Positions 10,848-19,312 of a stretch of 50,424 nucleotides of DNA are shown here, in pieces. Numbering within the stretch: position 1 is the stretch's first letter; each line of letters starts with the position of its first letter. The notes beneath the pieces are model-generated. The model did not search any database. It saw nothing but the letters and a program-made list of their open reading frames with translations, and was not told the DNA's origin. The DNA lies in contig QOQA01000009.1 in assembly GCA_003331875.1 (NCBI GenBank), positions 1 to 50,424 of the forward strand, in the 5' to 3' direction. The DNA is from Cryomorphaceae bacterium. GTDB lineage: Bacteria; Bacteroidota; Bacteroidia; Flavobacteriales; Flavobacteriaceae. The position numbers were made by a program, and so were the translations under genes.

Positions 10848-11786
10848 TTGGAAAAATTTGAATACTATATTAAGGATATTCACCCTTCAGATTTTTTTAA
10901 TTCTGAGATTGATATCCTTAAATCATTAAAAAAGGTTTATAAAAAGATAAAGATTACGCCGAGAGGAGATAAACTTTTGCTTGAGGGTGAAAATAATGAT
11001 ATACTTAAACTTTGTGTTAATCTAGATTCGTTAATTTATTTCTTAAAACAAAATGAGGATCTTAACCAATCAAATTTAAATCAAATTATTTTAGGAAAAG
11101 GGGATAGACTTTTGAAGCCTCAGTCAGGCAGAGTTATTTTGTATGGGACCAATAAAAAGAAAATAAAGGCTCACACACTTAACCAAATAAAAATCCTTGA
11201 AGCTTTTGAAAACAATGACATGGTTTTTGCTATTGGACCTGCAGGTACCGGGAAAACTTACACTGGAGTAGCTTTAGCTGTTAAGGCTCTTAAGAATAAA
11301 GATGTAAAGAGAATTATCCTCACAAGACCTGCGGTTGAAGCAGGTGAAAATTTAGGATTTCTTCCTGGTGATTTAAAAGATAAACTTGATCCATATATGC
11401 AACCGCTTTACGATGCATTGAAAGATATGATTCAAATAGAAAAGCTTGATGATTATATAAAGAGAGGTATTATAGAAATAGCTCCTCTAGCTTACATGAG
11501 AGGTAGAACCTTAGACAATGCATTTGTAATTCTTGATGAAGCTCAAAATACAACCGAAAATCAAATGAAAATGTTTTTGACAAGAATGGGAAAAAAAGCA
11601 AAATTTATGATAACTGGAGACCCAGGCCAAATTGACTTACCTAAGAAATCGATGTCTGGCTTAAAGCAGGCAAATATTTTGCTTCAAAAAATTCCTGGTA
11701 TTGAGATAGTGTACCTGGACGGGAGCGATGTAATACGTCACAAATTAGTTAGAAATATAATTGATGCTTATAATTTGAGGAAATAA
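10848..11786 (+). CDS. phoH: PhoH-family ATPase
   Basis: A 312-residue P-loop ATPase with Walker A GPAGTGKTYTGVALA and Walker B VILDEAQNTT. PhoH-typical stretches RPAVEAGENLGFLPG and ITGDPGQIDLP are also present. The family is linked to RNA metabolism and often sits near ybeY, but its biochemical role is not settled. The only plausible start is the TTG at 10848, because an in-frame stop lies at 10827 and no ATG or GTG is available between. TAAATTTA at 10813-10820, a one-mismatch -7 box, is suitably placed. The stop codon is directly followed by the purC ATG. Confidence 0.92.
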   Translation: MEKFEYYIKDIHPSDFFNSEIDILKSLKKVYKKIKITPRGDKLLLEGENNDILKLCVNLDSLIYFLKQNEDLNQSNLNQIILGKGDRLLKPQSGRVILYGTNKKKIKAHTLNQIKILEAFENNDMVFAIGPAGTGKTYTGVALAVKALKNKDVKRIILTRPAVEAGENLGFLPGDLKDKLDPYMQPLYDALKDMIQIEKLDDYIKRGIIEIAPLAYMRGRTLDNAFVILDEAQNTTENQMKMFLTRMGKKAKFMITGDPGQIDLPKKSMSGLKQANILLQKIPGIEIVYLDGSDVIRHKLVRNIIDAYNLRK

Positions 11787-12731
11787 ATGAAATCAGTAAT
11801 TACCAAAACAAATTTTAATTTCAGAGATATAAAATCAAAATACGAGGGTAAAGTAAGGGATGTATATACTTTAAGCAACAATAATATAATCGTAATAGCA
11901 ACAGATAGGATTTCAGCTTTTGATGTAATAATGCCCAAAGGAATAACCTATAAAGGTCAAATATTAAATCAGATTTCTACAGAAATGCTTAACAAAACAA
12001 ATGATATAGTCGACAATTGGTTGATTTCCTCACCTGACCCAAATATTTCTTATGGTAAAAAATGTAAGCCTTTTAAAATTGAAATGGTTGTTAGAGGATA
12101 TTTGTCTGGTCATTCATATAGGCTTTATAAATCAGGTTTGAGAAATATTTGTGGAAATATCATCCCAGAAAAAATGAATGAAAACGATCAATTTAAAGAA
12201 CCAATTGTAACTCCAACAACAAAAGCTGAAATAGGGAGTCATGATCAAGATATTAGTCCTGATGAGATTATTTCGAATAAAATACTAGATAAAAAAATGT
12301 ATGATAAATTACATTTTATTTCACTAGAACTATTTAATAGAGGAACGGAAATTGCTAAAAAATCTGGTTTAATATTAGTTGATACTAAATATGAGTTTGG
12401 TCTTGACTTAGAAAATAATATCGTTTTGATTGATGAAATTCACACGCCTGACTCATCAAGGTATTTTTATTTAGATTCTTACAATCATCTCCAAATTAAT
12501 AAACTAAAGCAAAAGCAATTATCTAAAGAATTTTTTCGTGAATGGTTGATGGAGAATGATTTTCAAGGTAAAGAAGGACAGAAAATACCATATATTTCAA
12601 AAGAAACTATTGATTTAATATCAAGTAGGTACATTGAGCTTTATGAAAAATTGATGAATAAAAAGTTTTTAAAAGACCATAATCTGGATATTAATGAAAG
12701 AATCAAACTAAATATGTCTAATTTTTTATAA
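11787..12731 (+). CDS. purC: Phosphoribosylaminoimidazole-succinocarboxamide synthase (SAICAR synthase)
   Basis: A 314-residue protein with YEGKVRDVYTL near the N-terminus, then VIATDRISAFDVIMP, EMVVRGYLSGHSYR and the late ILVDTKYEFGLD/LIDEIHTPDSSRYF motifs, which form the ATP and substrate sites of SAICAR synthase. It joins aspartate to CAIR in purine synthesis. The length of just over 300 fits the longer form of the family rather than the 240-residue E. coli form. Translation starts at the ATG immediately after the phoH stop. The 3' end overlaps that of miaA on the other strand by 6 bp. Confidence 0.96.
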   Translation: MKSVITKTNFNFRDIKSKYEGKVRDVYTLSNNNIIVIATDRISAFDVIMPKGITYKGQILNQISTEMLNKTNDIVDNWLISSPDPNISYGKKCKPFKIEMVVRGYLSGHSYRLYKSGLRNICGNIIPEKMNENDQFKEPIVTPTTKAEIGSHDQDISPDEIISNKILDKKMYDKLHFISLELFNRGTEIAKKSGLILVDTKYEFGLDLENNIVLIDEIHTPDSSRYFYLDSYNHLQINKLKQKQLSKEFFREWLMENDFQGKEGQKIPYISKETIDLISSRYIELYEKLMNKKFLKDHNLDINERIKLNMSNFL

Positions 12732-13610
12732 AAATTTAACAATTTCATCAATTTTAATTTTTGGATTAAACCAAAAGTGTTTGCCATTATTATTAAGCCA
12801 TGTAATTTGTTTTTTAGCAAACCTTCTTGTATTTCTTTTAATTTGCTCAATTGATTCTTCTTTACTTGACTTACCATCAAAATAATTGAAAAGCTCTTTA
12901 TAACCAACCGTATTTAAAGGATTTAAATTTGAGTGTTTGTGTAAACTTTGTGCCTCTTCAAGTAGCCCATTTTTTATCATTAGATCAACCCTATTATTGA
13001 TCACATCGTGTACTATCTTTCTTTCATCATTTAGTGCTATTGAAATGTGATTGTATTTGGAAGTGTTTTTTTTTCCGAGAAAAGAAGAGTAAGGTTTTTG
13101 AGATTGAATTGAGACCTCTAAAGCTCTAATTATTCTTCTGTGATTATTTTTATCAACCATTTTAAGATATTTAGGGTCTATTTTTTTTAACATTAGAAGA
13201 ATGTATTCTTTTCCTTTTTTTTCAAAATCTTGATTTAGTTTATCTCTTAAGTCTTTTGAAATTTTTGGCATTTCGTCCAATTCATTGAATATCGAGTTTA
13301 AAAACAAAAATGATCCTCCAACTAAAATTATATTATCATATTTTTTAAATAAAATATTAATTAGATTTTTAGCATCTCTAGAATAATCATAAACCGTGTA
13401 ATTATCAAATATTGACTTATTTTGAATAAAATGATGTTTTACAGTTGAAAGTTCAGTTTTTGAGGGTGGGGCAGTCCCTATCTTCATTTCCTTGTAGAAC
13501 TGTCTAGAATCAAAAGAAACAATTTCAGTATTTAAAAAAATTGCTAATTCAATAGCTTTTTTAGTTTTACCTATTGCTGTTGGTCCTGAAATACTAATTA
13601 ATCTTTTCAA
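12726..13610 (-). CDS. miaA: tRNA dimethylallyltransferase
   Basis: A protein of about 294 residues with P-loop SGPTAIGKTKKAIELA, then FDSRQFYKEMKIGTAPPS and ILVGGSFLFLNSI. It has HRRIIRALEV and the C-terminal RNTRRFAKKQITWL motif, the standard set for MiaA, which isopentenylates A37 of tRNAs reading UNN codons. I place the start at the TTG at 13610 because family members begin two or three residues before the first strand leading to the P-loop. The longer reading from an ATG at 13685 would overlap the exonuclease gene by about 90 bp. With the TTG start the overlap is 17 bp. It is last in the Gfo/Idh-YggS-exonuclease-miaA run. Confidence 0.88.
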   Translation of the reverse strand: MKRLISISGPTAIGKTKKAIELAIFLNTEIVSFDSRQFYKEMKIGTAPPSKTELSTVKHHFIQNKSIFDNYTVYDYSRDAKNLINILFKKYDNIILVGGSFLFLNSIFNELDEMPKISKDLRDKLNQDFEKKGKEYILLMLKKIDPKYLKMVDKNNHRRIIRALEVSIQSQKPYSSFLGKKNTSKYNHISIALNDERKIVHDVINNRVDLMIKNGLLEEAQSLHKHSNLNPLNTVGYKELFNYFDGKSSKEESIEQIKRNTRRFAKKQITWLNNNGKHFWFNPKIKIDEIVKFL

Positions 13611-14097
13611 ATTCTCTGTTAATTTTAAATAACTCAAGTGTTGCTTTGGCATCATCAAATGCTCTATGGTGATTATTGAGTTCAATTTTAAAGTGATTAC
13701 ATATCTTTTTTAATTTATAGGATTCGAGATCAGGAAAGTTTTTTTTTGATAATTCAATTGTACATAATGTGTCAGCTTCGAAGTACATTCCAATTTTTTT
13801 AAATTCATTTCTAAGTACTCGATAATCATAACTTACATTATGACCAACAATTATCTTATTATTTAATAATTTTATTAATTCTGAAGAATAATCACCAAAA
13901 CTTTTACAATTCTTTAAATCTTTATCTCTTATTCCTGTAAGTCTTTGAACAAAATAATCAACTTTTTTTTTAGGATTGATCAGGGATTGGAAAGTTTTAA
14001 TTATGTCATTACCATCAAAAATCAAAATACCTATTTCAATGATTCTTTCTTCATTAAATTTACCGCCAGATGTTTCTGTATCAATTATTGCAAACAT
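13594..14097 (-). CDS. DnaQ-like 3'-5' exonuclease (DEDDh family)
   Basis: A 167-residue single-domain protein with exonuclease motif I DTETSG near residue 6, motif II VGHNVSYDYRVL, and motif III HRAFDDAKAT. The His before the last Asp marks the DEDDh subgroup of Pol III epsilon-like proofreading nucleases. It lacks the extra domains of epsilon subunits or UvrC-like fusions, so it could be either the Pol III proofreading subunit of this lineage or a separate nuclease. It starts at the ATG directly after the YggS stop (TAAATG) and its end overlaps miaA. Confidence 0.85.
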   Translation of the reverse strand: MFAIIDTETSGGKFNEERIIEIGILIFDGNDIIKTFQSLINPKKKVDYFVQRLTGIRDKDLKNCKSFGDYSSELIKLLNNKIIVGHNVSYDYRVLRNEFKKIGMYFEADTLCTIELSKKNFPDLESYKLKKICNHFKIELNNHHRAFDDAKATLELFKINREFEKIN

Positions 14098-14745
14098 TTA
14101 ATTAAATATTGCCGAACCTACTCTTATCATGTTTGAATTGTATTTTAAAGCTAACAGGTAATCACCACTCATTCCCATTGATAAATACTTTAATGGGGTG
14201 ATTTTTGAGTACTTTTTATATAGGTTTGATAATAATGAAAATTCCGACTCTACTATACTAGTATCGTTTGAAAAGGTAGCCATACCCATTAATCCTAATA
14301 TCTTAATATTTTTATATTTTTTTGACAAATAATTATTAAAAATAAGCTCAAGCTCGTTTGGTAAAAATCCATATTTGCTATCATCGTCTGAAATTTTAAC
14401 TTGAATTAAAATATTTGTAAAAAGATTTTTATTAATTGATAATTTATTGATTTGTTCAATAAGTCTAAATGAATCTACAGAGTGAATTAAATGTATAAAT
14501 TCAATTATATCTTTAACCTTATTTCTTTGAAGATGACCGATCATGTGCCAACGAATATCTTTTGGAAGTATGTTGTATTTTGTAACAAGATCTTTAACTC
14601 TATTCTCTCCAAAATTTATATGATTTTTATTATAAACTTTCATTATTTCATCACTTGTGCTTCTTTTTGAAACCGCAACCGTTTCAACATCATGTCCATT
14701 TTTATTTTTTAAATTTTTAAAATTATGAATCATTTTCAATTTCAT
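14098..14745 (-). CDS. YggS-family pyridoxal-phosphate homeostasis protein
   Basis: A protein of about 211-215 residues of the YggS/PLPBP family. TVAVSKRSTSDEI carries the PLP-binding lysine. It is followed by NFGENRVKDLVTKY, WHMIGHLQRNKVK, IHSVDSFRLIEQI and the late SMGMSGDYLLALK and MIRVGSAIF segments. These proteins bind PLP without a known catalytic reaction and affect vitamin B6 and amino-acid balance. Two ATGs are possible, at 14745 and 14733; both overlap the end of the Gfo/Idh gene, by 23 or 11 bp. The N-terminal region before the first strand is shorter than in E. coli. Confidence 0.9.
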   Translation of the reverse strand: MKLKMIHNFKNLKNKNGHDVETVAVSKRSTSDEIMKVYNKNHINFGENRVKDLVTKYNILPKDIRWHMIGHLQRNKVKDIIEFIHLIHSVDSFRLIEQINKLSINKNLFTNILIQVKISDDDSKYGFLPNELELIFNNYLSKKYKNIKILGLMGMATFSNDTSIVESEFSLLSNLYKKYSKITPLKYLSMGMSGDYLLALKYNSNMIRVGSAIFN

Positions 14746-15688
14746 TTAAAATTAGAAAAGCAACCTGTAAGGCTTTAAACCCTTCTTCAAAACTGACTTG
14801 AGGTTTATTATTGTCAATTATTGATTTGTAAAAATTATTATGCTCCTCCTCAATAGCATTAATATTTTTATTTTTATAATTTATGATTTTGATTTCTTTT
14901 TCTTTTCCATCAAAGTTTTTTAAAGTAAGAGCGTACTGATTTGAATTGTCATGATCTATTATTTTTACTTGTTCAGACTTACCTAAATCAAAATCCATAG
15001 AAATATATGAATCTGGTTGAAAAAGTCTCATCTTCCTCATTTTTTTTAATGATATTCTACTTGCTGTGAGATTTGCAACACATCCATTTTGAAATTCAAT
15101 TCTAGCATTAACTATATCTGGATTATTACTAATTACTTTAGTTCCATTTGCATTAATACTTTTTATTTTAGAATCTACAATTGATAATATAATATCAATA
15201 TCATGTATCATAAGATCTAAAACGACTGAAACATCAGTTCCTCGTTCTGGATAGTGTGATAACCTATGCGCCTCAATAAACATTGGTTTTAATAGATTTT
15301 TTACATTAAGGTATGCTGAATTAAACCTTTCAACGTGACCAACCTGACCAATCAATCCAAATTTTTTTACTAATAAAACGAGTTCTTCAGCTTCTTCGGT
15401 TGTGGAGGCTATAGGTTTTTCTATAAACACATGTTTTTTTTGTTCAATAAAAAATTTAGCTAGGTTAAAATGAAATGCGGTTGGTGTTGCAATTATGACA
15501 GCATCAATTTTATTGCTAAAATTATCTAAATCATAAAATCTTTTCAATTCATATTTTTTTTCTATCTCTTGAGACTTATTATCATCATTATCCATAAATC
15601 CATTGAGATCAAAATTATTTGACTTCTTAAGAAGTTTAATATGAATTTCACCAAGGTGGCCACAACCGACAACTCCTATCTTTATCAT
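14723..15688 (-). CDS. Gfo/Idh/MocA-family NAD(P)-dependent oxidoreductase
   Basis: A 321-residue protein with Rossmann motif IGVVGCGHLGEIHIKLL at the start. The VIATPTAFHF segment and FIEKPIASTTEEAEEL (the conserved EKP) follow, along with FNSAYLNVKNL and HDIDIILSIV in the second domain. The substrate, probably a sugar or related polyol, cannot be named. I choose the second of two tandem ATGs (15688; the other is 15691), because family proteins start at MIKIG and an upstream in-frame extension has no family resemblance. An exact TAnnTTTG box lies 5 nt before this ATG. It leads a four-gene overlapping run ending in miaA and is divergent from pcm. Confidence 0.88.
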   Translation of the reverse strand: MIKIGVVGCGHLGEIHIKLLKKSNNFDLNGFMDNDDNKSQEIEKKYELKRFYDLDNFSNKIDAVIIATPTAFHFNLAKFFIEQKKHVFIEKPIASTTEEAEELVLLVKKFGLIGQVGHVERFNSAYLNVKNLLKPMFIEAHRLSHYPERGTDVSVVLDLMIHDIDIILSIVDSKIKSINANGTKVISNNPDIVNARIEFQNGCVANLTASRISLKKMRKMRLFQPDSYISMDFDLGKSEQVKIIDHDNSNQYALTLKNFDGKEKEIKIINYKNKNINAIEEEHNNFYKSIIDNNKPQVSFEEGFKALQVAFLILNEIENDS

Positions 15689-15693
15689 CATTT

Positions 15694-15701
15694 CAAATTT
15701 A
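15694..15701 (-). promoter_or_regulatory. -7 promoter element (TAAATTTG) for the Gfo/Idh-YggS-exonuclease-miaA run
   Basis: On the minus strand the bases read TAAATTTG, an exact match to the Bacteroidetes TAnnTTTG -7 box. It ends 5 nt before the ATG at 15688 and 2 nt before the one at 15691, so transcription would begin at the start codon. I do not see a strong -33 TTTG. Confidence 0.6.
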
Positions 15702-15711
15702 CAATCTATAT

Positions 15712-15719
15712 TAACTTTG
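15712..15719 (+). promoter_or_regulatory. -7 promoter element (TAACTTTG) for pcm
   Basis: TAACTTTG matches TAnnTTTG exactly and ends 24 nt before the pcm ATG, predicting a leader of roughly 19 nt. It lies back to back with the minus-strand box at 15694-15701 in the same 55-bp gap. Confidence 0.5.
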
Positions 15720-15743
15720 TATATAAATTGATCGATTAATTTT

Positions 15744-16388
15744 ATGAAAGATTCTAACAAACACAAAGGATTAAGGAAAAAATTAGTATTAGAATTATTA
15801 AACAAAGGGATTCGTGATGAAAAAGTTTTAAACGTTATTAATCTAATTCCTAGGCATTTTTTTTTAGACAAGGACTTTGAAAATTTTGCATACATAGATA
15901 AACCATTCCCAATAGGGGAGGATCAAACAATATCACAACCTTACACAGTAGCTTTTCAAACCGAAAAACTTAAAATTAATACAGGAGATAAAATTCTTGA
16001 AATTGGTAGTGGTTCTGGTTATCAAACATCTATTTTAGTTTCACTCAAAGCAGATGTTTATTCAATTGAAAGAATATATAATCTTTATAAAAGTTCCAAA
16101 AAAATTCTCTCATCAATAAATTTAATGCCAAAGAAAATTGTATGGGGTGATGGCTATCTTGGTTTACTTGATGTGGCACCATTCGATAAAATTTTAATAG
16201 CGGCTGCATGCAACGAAATACCAACAAAATTATTAAAACAACTTAAAATTGGAGGAAAAATGATTTTACCAATTGGTAATAAAAAAAATCAAATTATGAA
16301 CTTAATAACAAGAATCTCCGAAAATAAAATAAAAAAAATTGAACTTGGTAATTTTCTTTTTGTTCCAATGTTAAAAAACAAAATTTAA
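15744..16388 (+). CDS. pcm: Protein-L-isoaspartate O-methyltransferase
   Basis: A 214-residue SAM-dependent methyltransferase. It has PRHFFLDKDFENFAYIDKP, then EDQTISQPYTVAFQTE (the substrate-side motif diagnostic of PIMT), then SAM motif I ILEIGSGSGYQTSIL and the late KIGGKMILPIGN. It repairs damaged isoaspartyl residues in aged proteins. The length and start fit the family. It has its own predicted promoter and is divergent from the Gfo/Idh gene. Its 3' end overlaps that of smpB by 4 bp on the opposite strand. Confidence 0.94.
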   Translation: MKDSNKHKGLRKKLVLELLNKGIRDEKVLNVINLIPRHFFLDKDFENFAYIDKPFPIGEDQTISQPYTVAFQTEKLKINTGDKILEIGSGSGYQTSILVSLKADVYSIERIYNLYKSSKKILSSINLMPKKIVWGDGYLGLLDVAPFDKILIAAACNEIPTKLLKQLKIGGKMILPIGNKKNQIMNLITRISENKIKKIELGNFLFVPMLKNKI

Positions 16389-16822
16389 GACTTTAATCTC
16401 CTTTTTAAATTGATTTTACTTTCTCTATCCTTTATTGTATTTCTCTTATCATAGAGCTTTTTGCCTTTAGCTATTGACACTTCAATTTTTGCTATTCCCT
16501 TATCGTTTGAAAAGATTTTAGAGGGAATCAAGGTTGAACCTAGTACATTGGTCTCGGAGCGAATTTTTTTTAACTCAAATTTGTTCAGTAATAATTTTAT
16601 TTTAGATGATGATTTTTTTTCGGTTGGAGTGTTACCAAAAATAATATTGAAGACAAACAACTCATCATCAATGAAATTACAATACGAATTTTCAATTATT
16701 ACTTTTTTTGCTCTTATAGTTTTAATTTGCAGTCCTGTCAAAACAAGTCCTGCAACATACTTTTTTTTTAAAAAATATTTAAAATTTGCTTTTTTATTTA
16801 CTATGTTAATTTTCTCTTGCAC
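16385..16822 (-). CDS. smpB: SsrA-binding protein SmpB
   Basis: A 145-residue protein beginning with NIVNKKANFKYFLKKKYVAG and ending KGKKLYDKRNTIKDRE, the SmpB signature. It binds tmRNA (SsrA) and helps rescue stalled ribosomes. The start is a GTG at 16822, which begins in the normal SmpB position; no ATG is available nearby. An exact -7 box lies 4 nt upstream. Two family-conserved positions look changed: the usual GTE (in GTEVKSLR) reads GLQ here, and the usual RxRKLLL reads KIKLLL. tmRNA itself is not in this window. Confidence 0.9.
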   Translation of the reverse strand: MQEKINIVNKKANFKYFLKKKYVAGLVLTGLQIKTIRAKKVIIENSYCNFIDDELFVFNIIFGNTPTEKKSSSKIKLLLNKFELKKIRSETNVLGSTLIPSKIFSNDKGIAKIEVSIAKGKKLYDKRNTIKDRESKINLKRRLKS

Positions 16823-16826
16823 TAGG

Positions 16827-16834
16827 CAAAGTTA
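16827..16834 (-). promoter_or_regulatory. -7 promoter element (TAACTTTG) for smpB
   Basis: The minus strand reads TAACTTTG, an exact TAnnTTTG match ending 4 nt before the smpB GTG. A TTTT lies 21 bp upstream and could act as a weak -33. The predicted start of transcription coincides with the start codon. It sits 5 bp from the plus-strand glyA box, so the two RNA polymerase sites overlap. Confidence 0.6.
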
Positions 16835-16839
16835 ATAAG

Positions 16840-16847
16840 TATCTTTA
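16840..16847 (+). promoter_or_regulatory. -7 promoter element (TATCTTTA) for glyA
   Basis: TATCTTTA has one mismatch to TAnnTTTG. A TTG at 16817-16819 lies 20 bp upstream, the usual -33 to -7 spacing. It would start the glyA mRNA about 12 nt before its ATG. Confidence 0.45.
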
Positions 16848-16864
16848 AATCTAATAAAACATTT

Positions 16865-18139
16865 ATGGTTAAGGATAATCAAATCTTTGATTTAATTAAT
16901 AAAGAACAACATAGGCAAACCATAGGTATTGAACTTATAGCCTCAGAAAACTTCGTTAGTAAAAGTGTTATGGATGCTTGTGGATCAGTTTTAACAAATA
17001 AATATGCTGAGGGATATCCCGAAAAGAGATATTATGGTGGTTGCGAAGTTGTTGATGAAATTGAAACATTAGCTATCGAAAGGGCAAAAATGCTTTTTGG
17101 GGCTGAATACGCTAACGTACAACCACATTCAGGTAGTCAAGCCAATGCATCTGTATTTCATGCTTTTCTTAATCCAGGGGATAAGTTACTTGGATTCGAT
17201 TTATCTCACGGTGGTCATTTGACTCATGGATCAAATGTTAACTTTTCAGGTAAGATTTATAAATCATCATTTTATGGAGTTGAAAGAGATACTGGACTAC
17301 TTAACTACGATAATATATTAAAAATTGCAAAAAAAGAAAAACCTAATATGATTATTGCTGGAGCATCAGCATATTCAAGGGATATTGATTTTAAAAAATT
17401 TCGTGAAATTGCTGATGAAGTAGGCGCATACCTTCTTGCAGACATATCACATCCCTCTGGTTTAATTGCTAAAAAATTTCTTAATGACCCAATTCCTTAT
17501 TGCCATGTTGTAACTACAACGACTCATAAAACCTTGAGAGGTGCAAGAGGAGGTTTAATACTAATTGGAAAGGATTATGAAAACCCTTTTGGACTAAAAT
17601 TTAAAAATGGAAATTTAAAAATGATGTCAAAATTAGTTGACCTGGCAGTATTTCCTGGTAATCAAGGAGGTCCTCTTGAGCATGTTATTGCTGCGAAAGC
17701 AGTTGGTTTTGGTGAAGCACTAGATAAAAGTTTTTACAATTATATTGAAAGAGTAAAAAATAATGCTCTAACTATGTGTAACGAGTTTGTTTCAAGAGGA
17801 TATGATGTTGTCTCAAATGGTACGGATAACCATCTTATGTTAATAGATTTAAGAAATAAAAATATTACCGGAAAAGATGCTGAAAGTGCTCTTGTTAAGG
17901 CTGATATTACAGCAAACAAGAATATGGTTCCATTCGATGATAAATCACCTTTTGTTACATCTGGTATTAGATTTGGCACAGCTGCAATAACAACAAGAGG
18001 ATTAAATAATTTTGATATAATTAATGTTGTTGACATGATTGATAAAGTCATAACAAATTATAGCAATAATAAAATATTAAATGAAGTAAAAAAAGATGTA
18101 AATAAAATGATGAAGGATAGACCCCTGTTTATTCCTTAA
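16865..18139 (+). CDS. glyA: Serine hydroxymethyltransferase
   Basis: A 424-residue PLP enzyme. Motifs are [11 protein letters not shown] near the start, [13 protein letters not shown], and [24 protein letters not shown] carries the PLP lysine, and [17 protein letters not shown] follows. It interconverts serine and glycine and loads tetrahydrofolate with a one-carbon unit, feeding purine synthesis (purC is nearby but not in the same operon). The length is normal. It stands alone on the plus strand; its last 11 bp overlap the end of the glutamine-cyclotransferase-like gene. Confidence 0.97.
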   Translation: MVKDNQIFDLINKEQHRQTIGIELIASENFVSKSVMDACGSVLTNKYAEGYPEKRYYGGCEVVDEIETLAIERAKMLFGAEYANVQPHSGSQANASVFHAFLNPGDKLLGFDLSHGGHLTHGSNVNFSGKIYKSSFYGVERDTGLLNYDNILKIAKKEKPNMIIAGASAYSRDIDFKKFREIADEVGAYLLADISHPSGLIAKKFLNDPIPYCHVVTTTTHKTLRGARGGLILIGKDYENPFGLKFKNGNLKMMSKLVDLAVFPGNQGGPLEHVIAAKAVGFGEALDKSFYNYIERVKNNALTMCNEFVSRGYDVVSNGTDNHLMLIDLRNKNITGKDAESALVKADITANKNMVPFDDKSPFVTSGIRFGTAAITTRGLNNFDIINVVDMIDKVITNYSNNKILNEVKKDVNKMMKDRPLFIP

Positions 18140-19151
18140 ATATTTTAACCTCAAATATTTTATCCCACTTCTTACCTGTAACAAAAAAACTATTTCTTTT
18201 TTTATTAAATGCAATTCCATTTAGTACGTCTAATTCAGGGTGTTTTTTTACTTTGTCTCGAAGACCATCAAAATTAATTAAGCCTAAAACTTTTCCACTA
18301 TTCTTTTCAATCATTAATACTACGTCTTTGTTTGATTGGTATGTGTTTGCATAGATTATGTTGTCAACAACCTCTAATTCATTAATATTTTTAATTTTTT
18401 TTGTGTTAGTAACAATTTCAATAGAGTCGATTTCAAGAAAAGTTTTAGGATCAATAATTCTAATTTTAGATGAACCATCTGATAGATAAAGAAATTTACT
18501 ATCATTAGCCAAACCCCATCCCTCAGTATTTTTATCATAATTAAATGAATCAATAAGATCAAGACTATTTGGATCATAAATAAAACCAATTTTATTTTTC
18601 CATGTTAATTGAAGAACATGATCATTAATAATAGTTAAGCCTTCACCAAAATATTTATCGTCTAAATATTTTTCAACAACAACTTTACCATTAAAAAGGT
18701 CTATTTTTTTTATAGCTGAATATCCGTTCAAGCCTGTACTTTCATACAAAAAATCATTAAAGAATTCCAAACCTTGAGTATATGAAGATATATCATGGGA
18801 ATATTCATTAAGGATTTTATATTTAAAAATTACAGGATTAGTATCACTATATATATCAATATTTTTTTTTGATGTTAATATAAAATCATCAACTTTTAAT
18901 TGAGCTTTGATAGTGTTAGTTCCAAGTTTTGAATTTGATAATAAAATATTTTCCTTTATTTCCTTATCATTTAAATAGTACTTAATATTAATATTATCAA
19001 TATTAACCTCATTAAATTCACATGAAAGGGATAGCTGAGAATTTTGAGTGTAGATTACGTCACTCGAATTAATATTTATTGTTAGGATATCTTTAGGTTT
19101 TTGATTACATGAAAAAATAAAAACCAATATGAATAAAAGATGTTTCATCAT
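18129..19151 (-). CDS. Glutamine cyclotransferase-like lipoprotein
   Basis: A 340-residue protein with a short hydrophobic N-terminus ending in a cysteine ([10 protein letters not shown]), which looks like a lipoprotein signal. The rest shows the glutaminyl-peptide cyclotransferase beta-propeller pattern: [68 protein letters not shown]. By family it would convert N-terminal glutamine to pyroglutamate, here on a membrane-anchored protein facing the periplasm. An extra N-terminal domain of about 90 residues precedes the propeller. The start could be either of two tandem ATGs (19151 or 19148). Its 3' end overlaps glyA. Confidence 0.85.
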   Translation of the reverse strand: MMKHLLFILVFIFSCNQKPKDILTININSSDVIYTQNSQLSLSCEFNEVNIDNINIKYYLNDKEIKENILLSNSKLGTNTIKAQLKVDDFILTSKKNIDIYSDTNPVIFKYKILNEYSHDISSYTQGLEFFNDFLYESTGLNGYSAIKKIDLFNGKVVVEKYLDDKYFGEGLTIINDHVLQLTWKNKIGFIYDPNSLDLIDSFNYDKNTEGWGLANDSKFLYLSDGSSKIRIIDPKTFLEIDSIEIVTNTKKIKNINELEVVDNIIYANTYQSNKDVVLMIEKNSGKVLGLINFDGLRDKVKKHPELDVLNGIAFNKKRNSFFVTGKKWDKIFEVKIFKE

Positions 19152-19197
19152 TTAATCATTAAAATTAAATATTATTAAACATTTATTAAAACATACT

Positions 19198-19205
19198 TAT
19201 ATTTG
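19198..19205 (+). promoter_or_regulatory. -7 promoter element (TATATTTG) for SRP RNA
   Basis: TATATTTG is an exact TAnnTTTG match that ends 4 nt before the first base of the SRP RNA stem (19210). Because the RNA's 5' end is fixed by base pairing with its 3' end, this gives an internal measure of the box-to-start distance in this genome. Confidence 0.75.
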
Positions 19206-19209
19206 TTTT

Positions 19210-19305
19210 GGGCAGGCCTTATGCAACCAGCTCCTATTTAATCCCCCAGGGTGGGAACACAGCAAGGGTAGATGGTCGTAGCGGTGTGATATAAGTTACT
19301 TGCCC
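19210..19305 (+). ncRNA. ffs: Signal recognition particle RNA, small bacterial (4.5S) type
   Basis: A segment of about 96 nt carries the SRP core: CAGGGTGGGAACACAGCAAG holds the GGAA apical loop and the adjacent ACAGCA internal-loop bases that bind Ffh. The ends pair (GGGCA with TGCCC, and CTTAT with ATAAG). It is the short form without an Alu domain. The RNA guides membrane and secreted proteins to the membrane with Ffh and FtsY. A run of six T follows the closing TGCCC, and the SDR start codon is 7 nt further on. A covariance search against RF00169 would confirm the ends. Confidence 0.92.
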
Positions 19306-19311
19306 TTTTTT
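19306..19311 (+). terminator. T-run after the SRP RNA terminal stem
   Basis: The last stem of the SRP RNA (TGCCC) is followed at once by six T residues, resembling an intrinsic terminator whose stem is the RNA itself. It is probably leaky or a processing point, because the next gene's ATG lies at 19313 and no other promoter is seen for it. Confidence 0.4.
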
Positions 19312-19312
19312 A

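Noticed and set aside
16461-16835. 124-residue open frame on the plus strand opposite smpB
   Set aside because: It lies wholly antisense to smpB, whose protein family is recognisable; the antisense translation has no motif.
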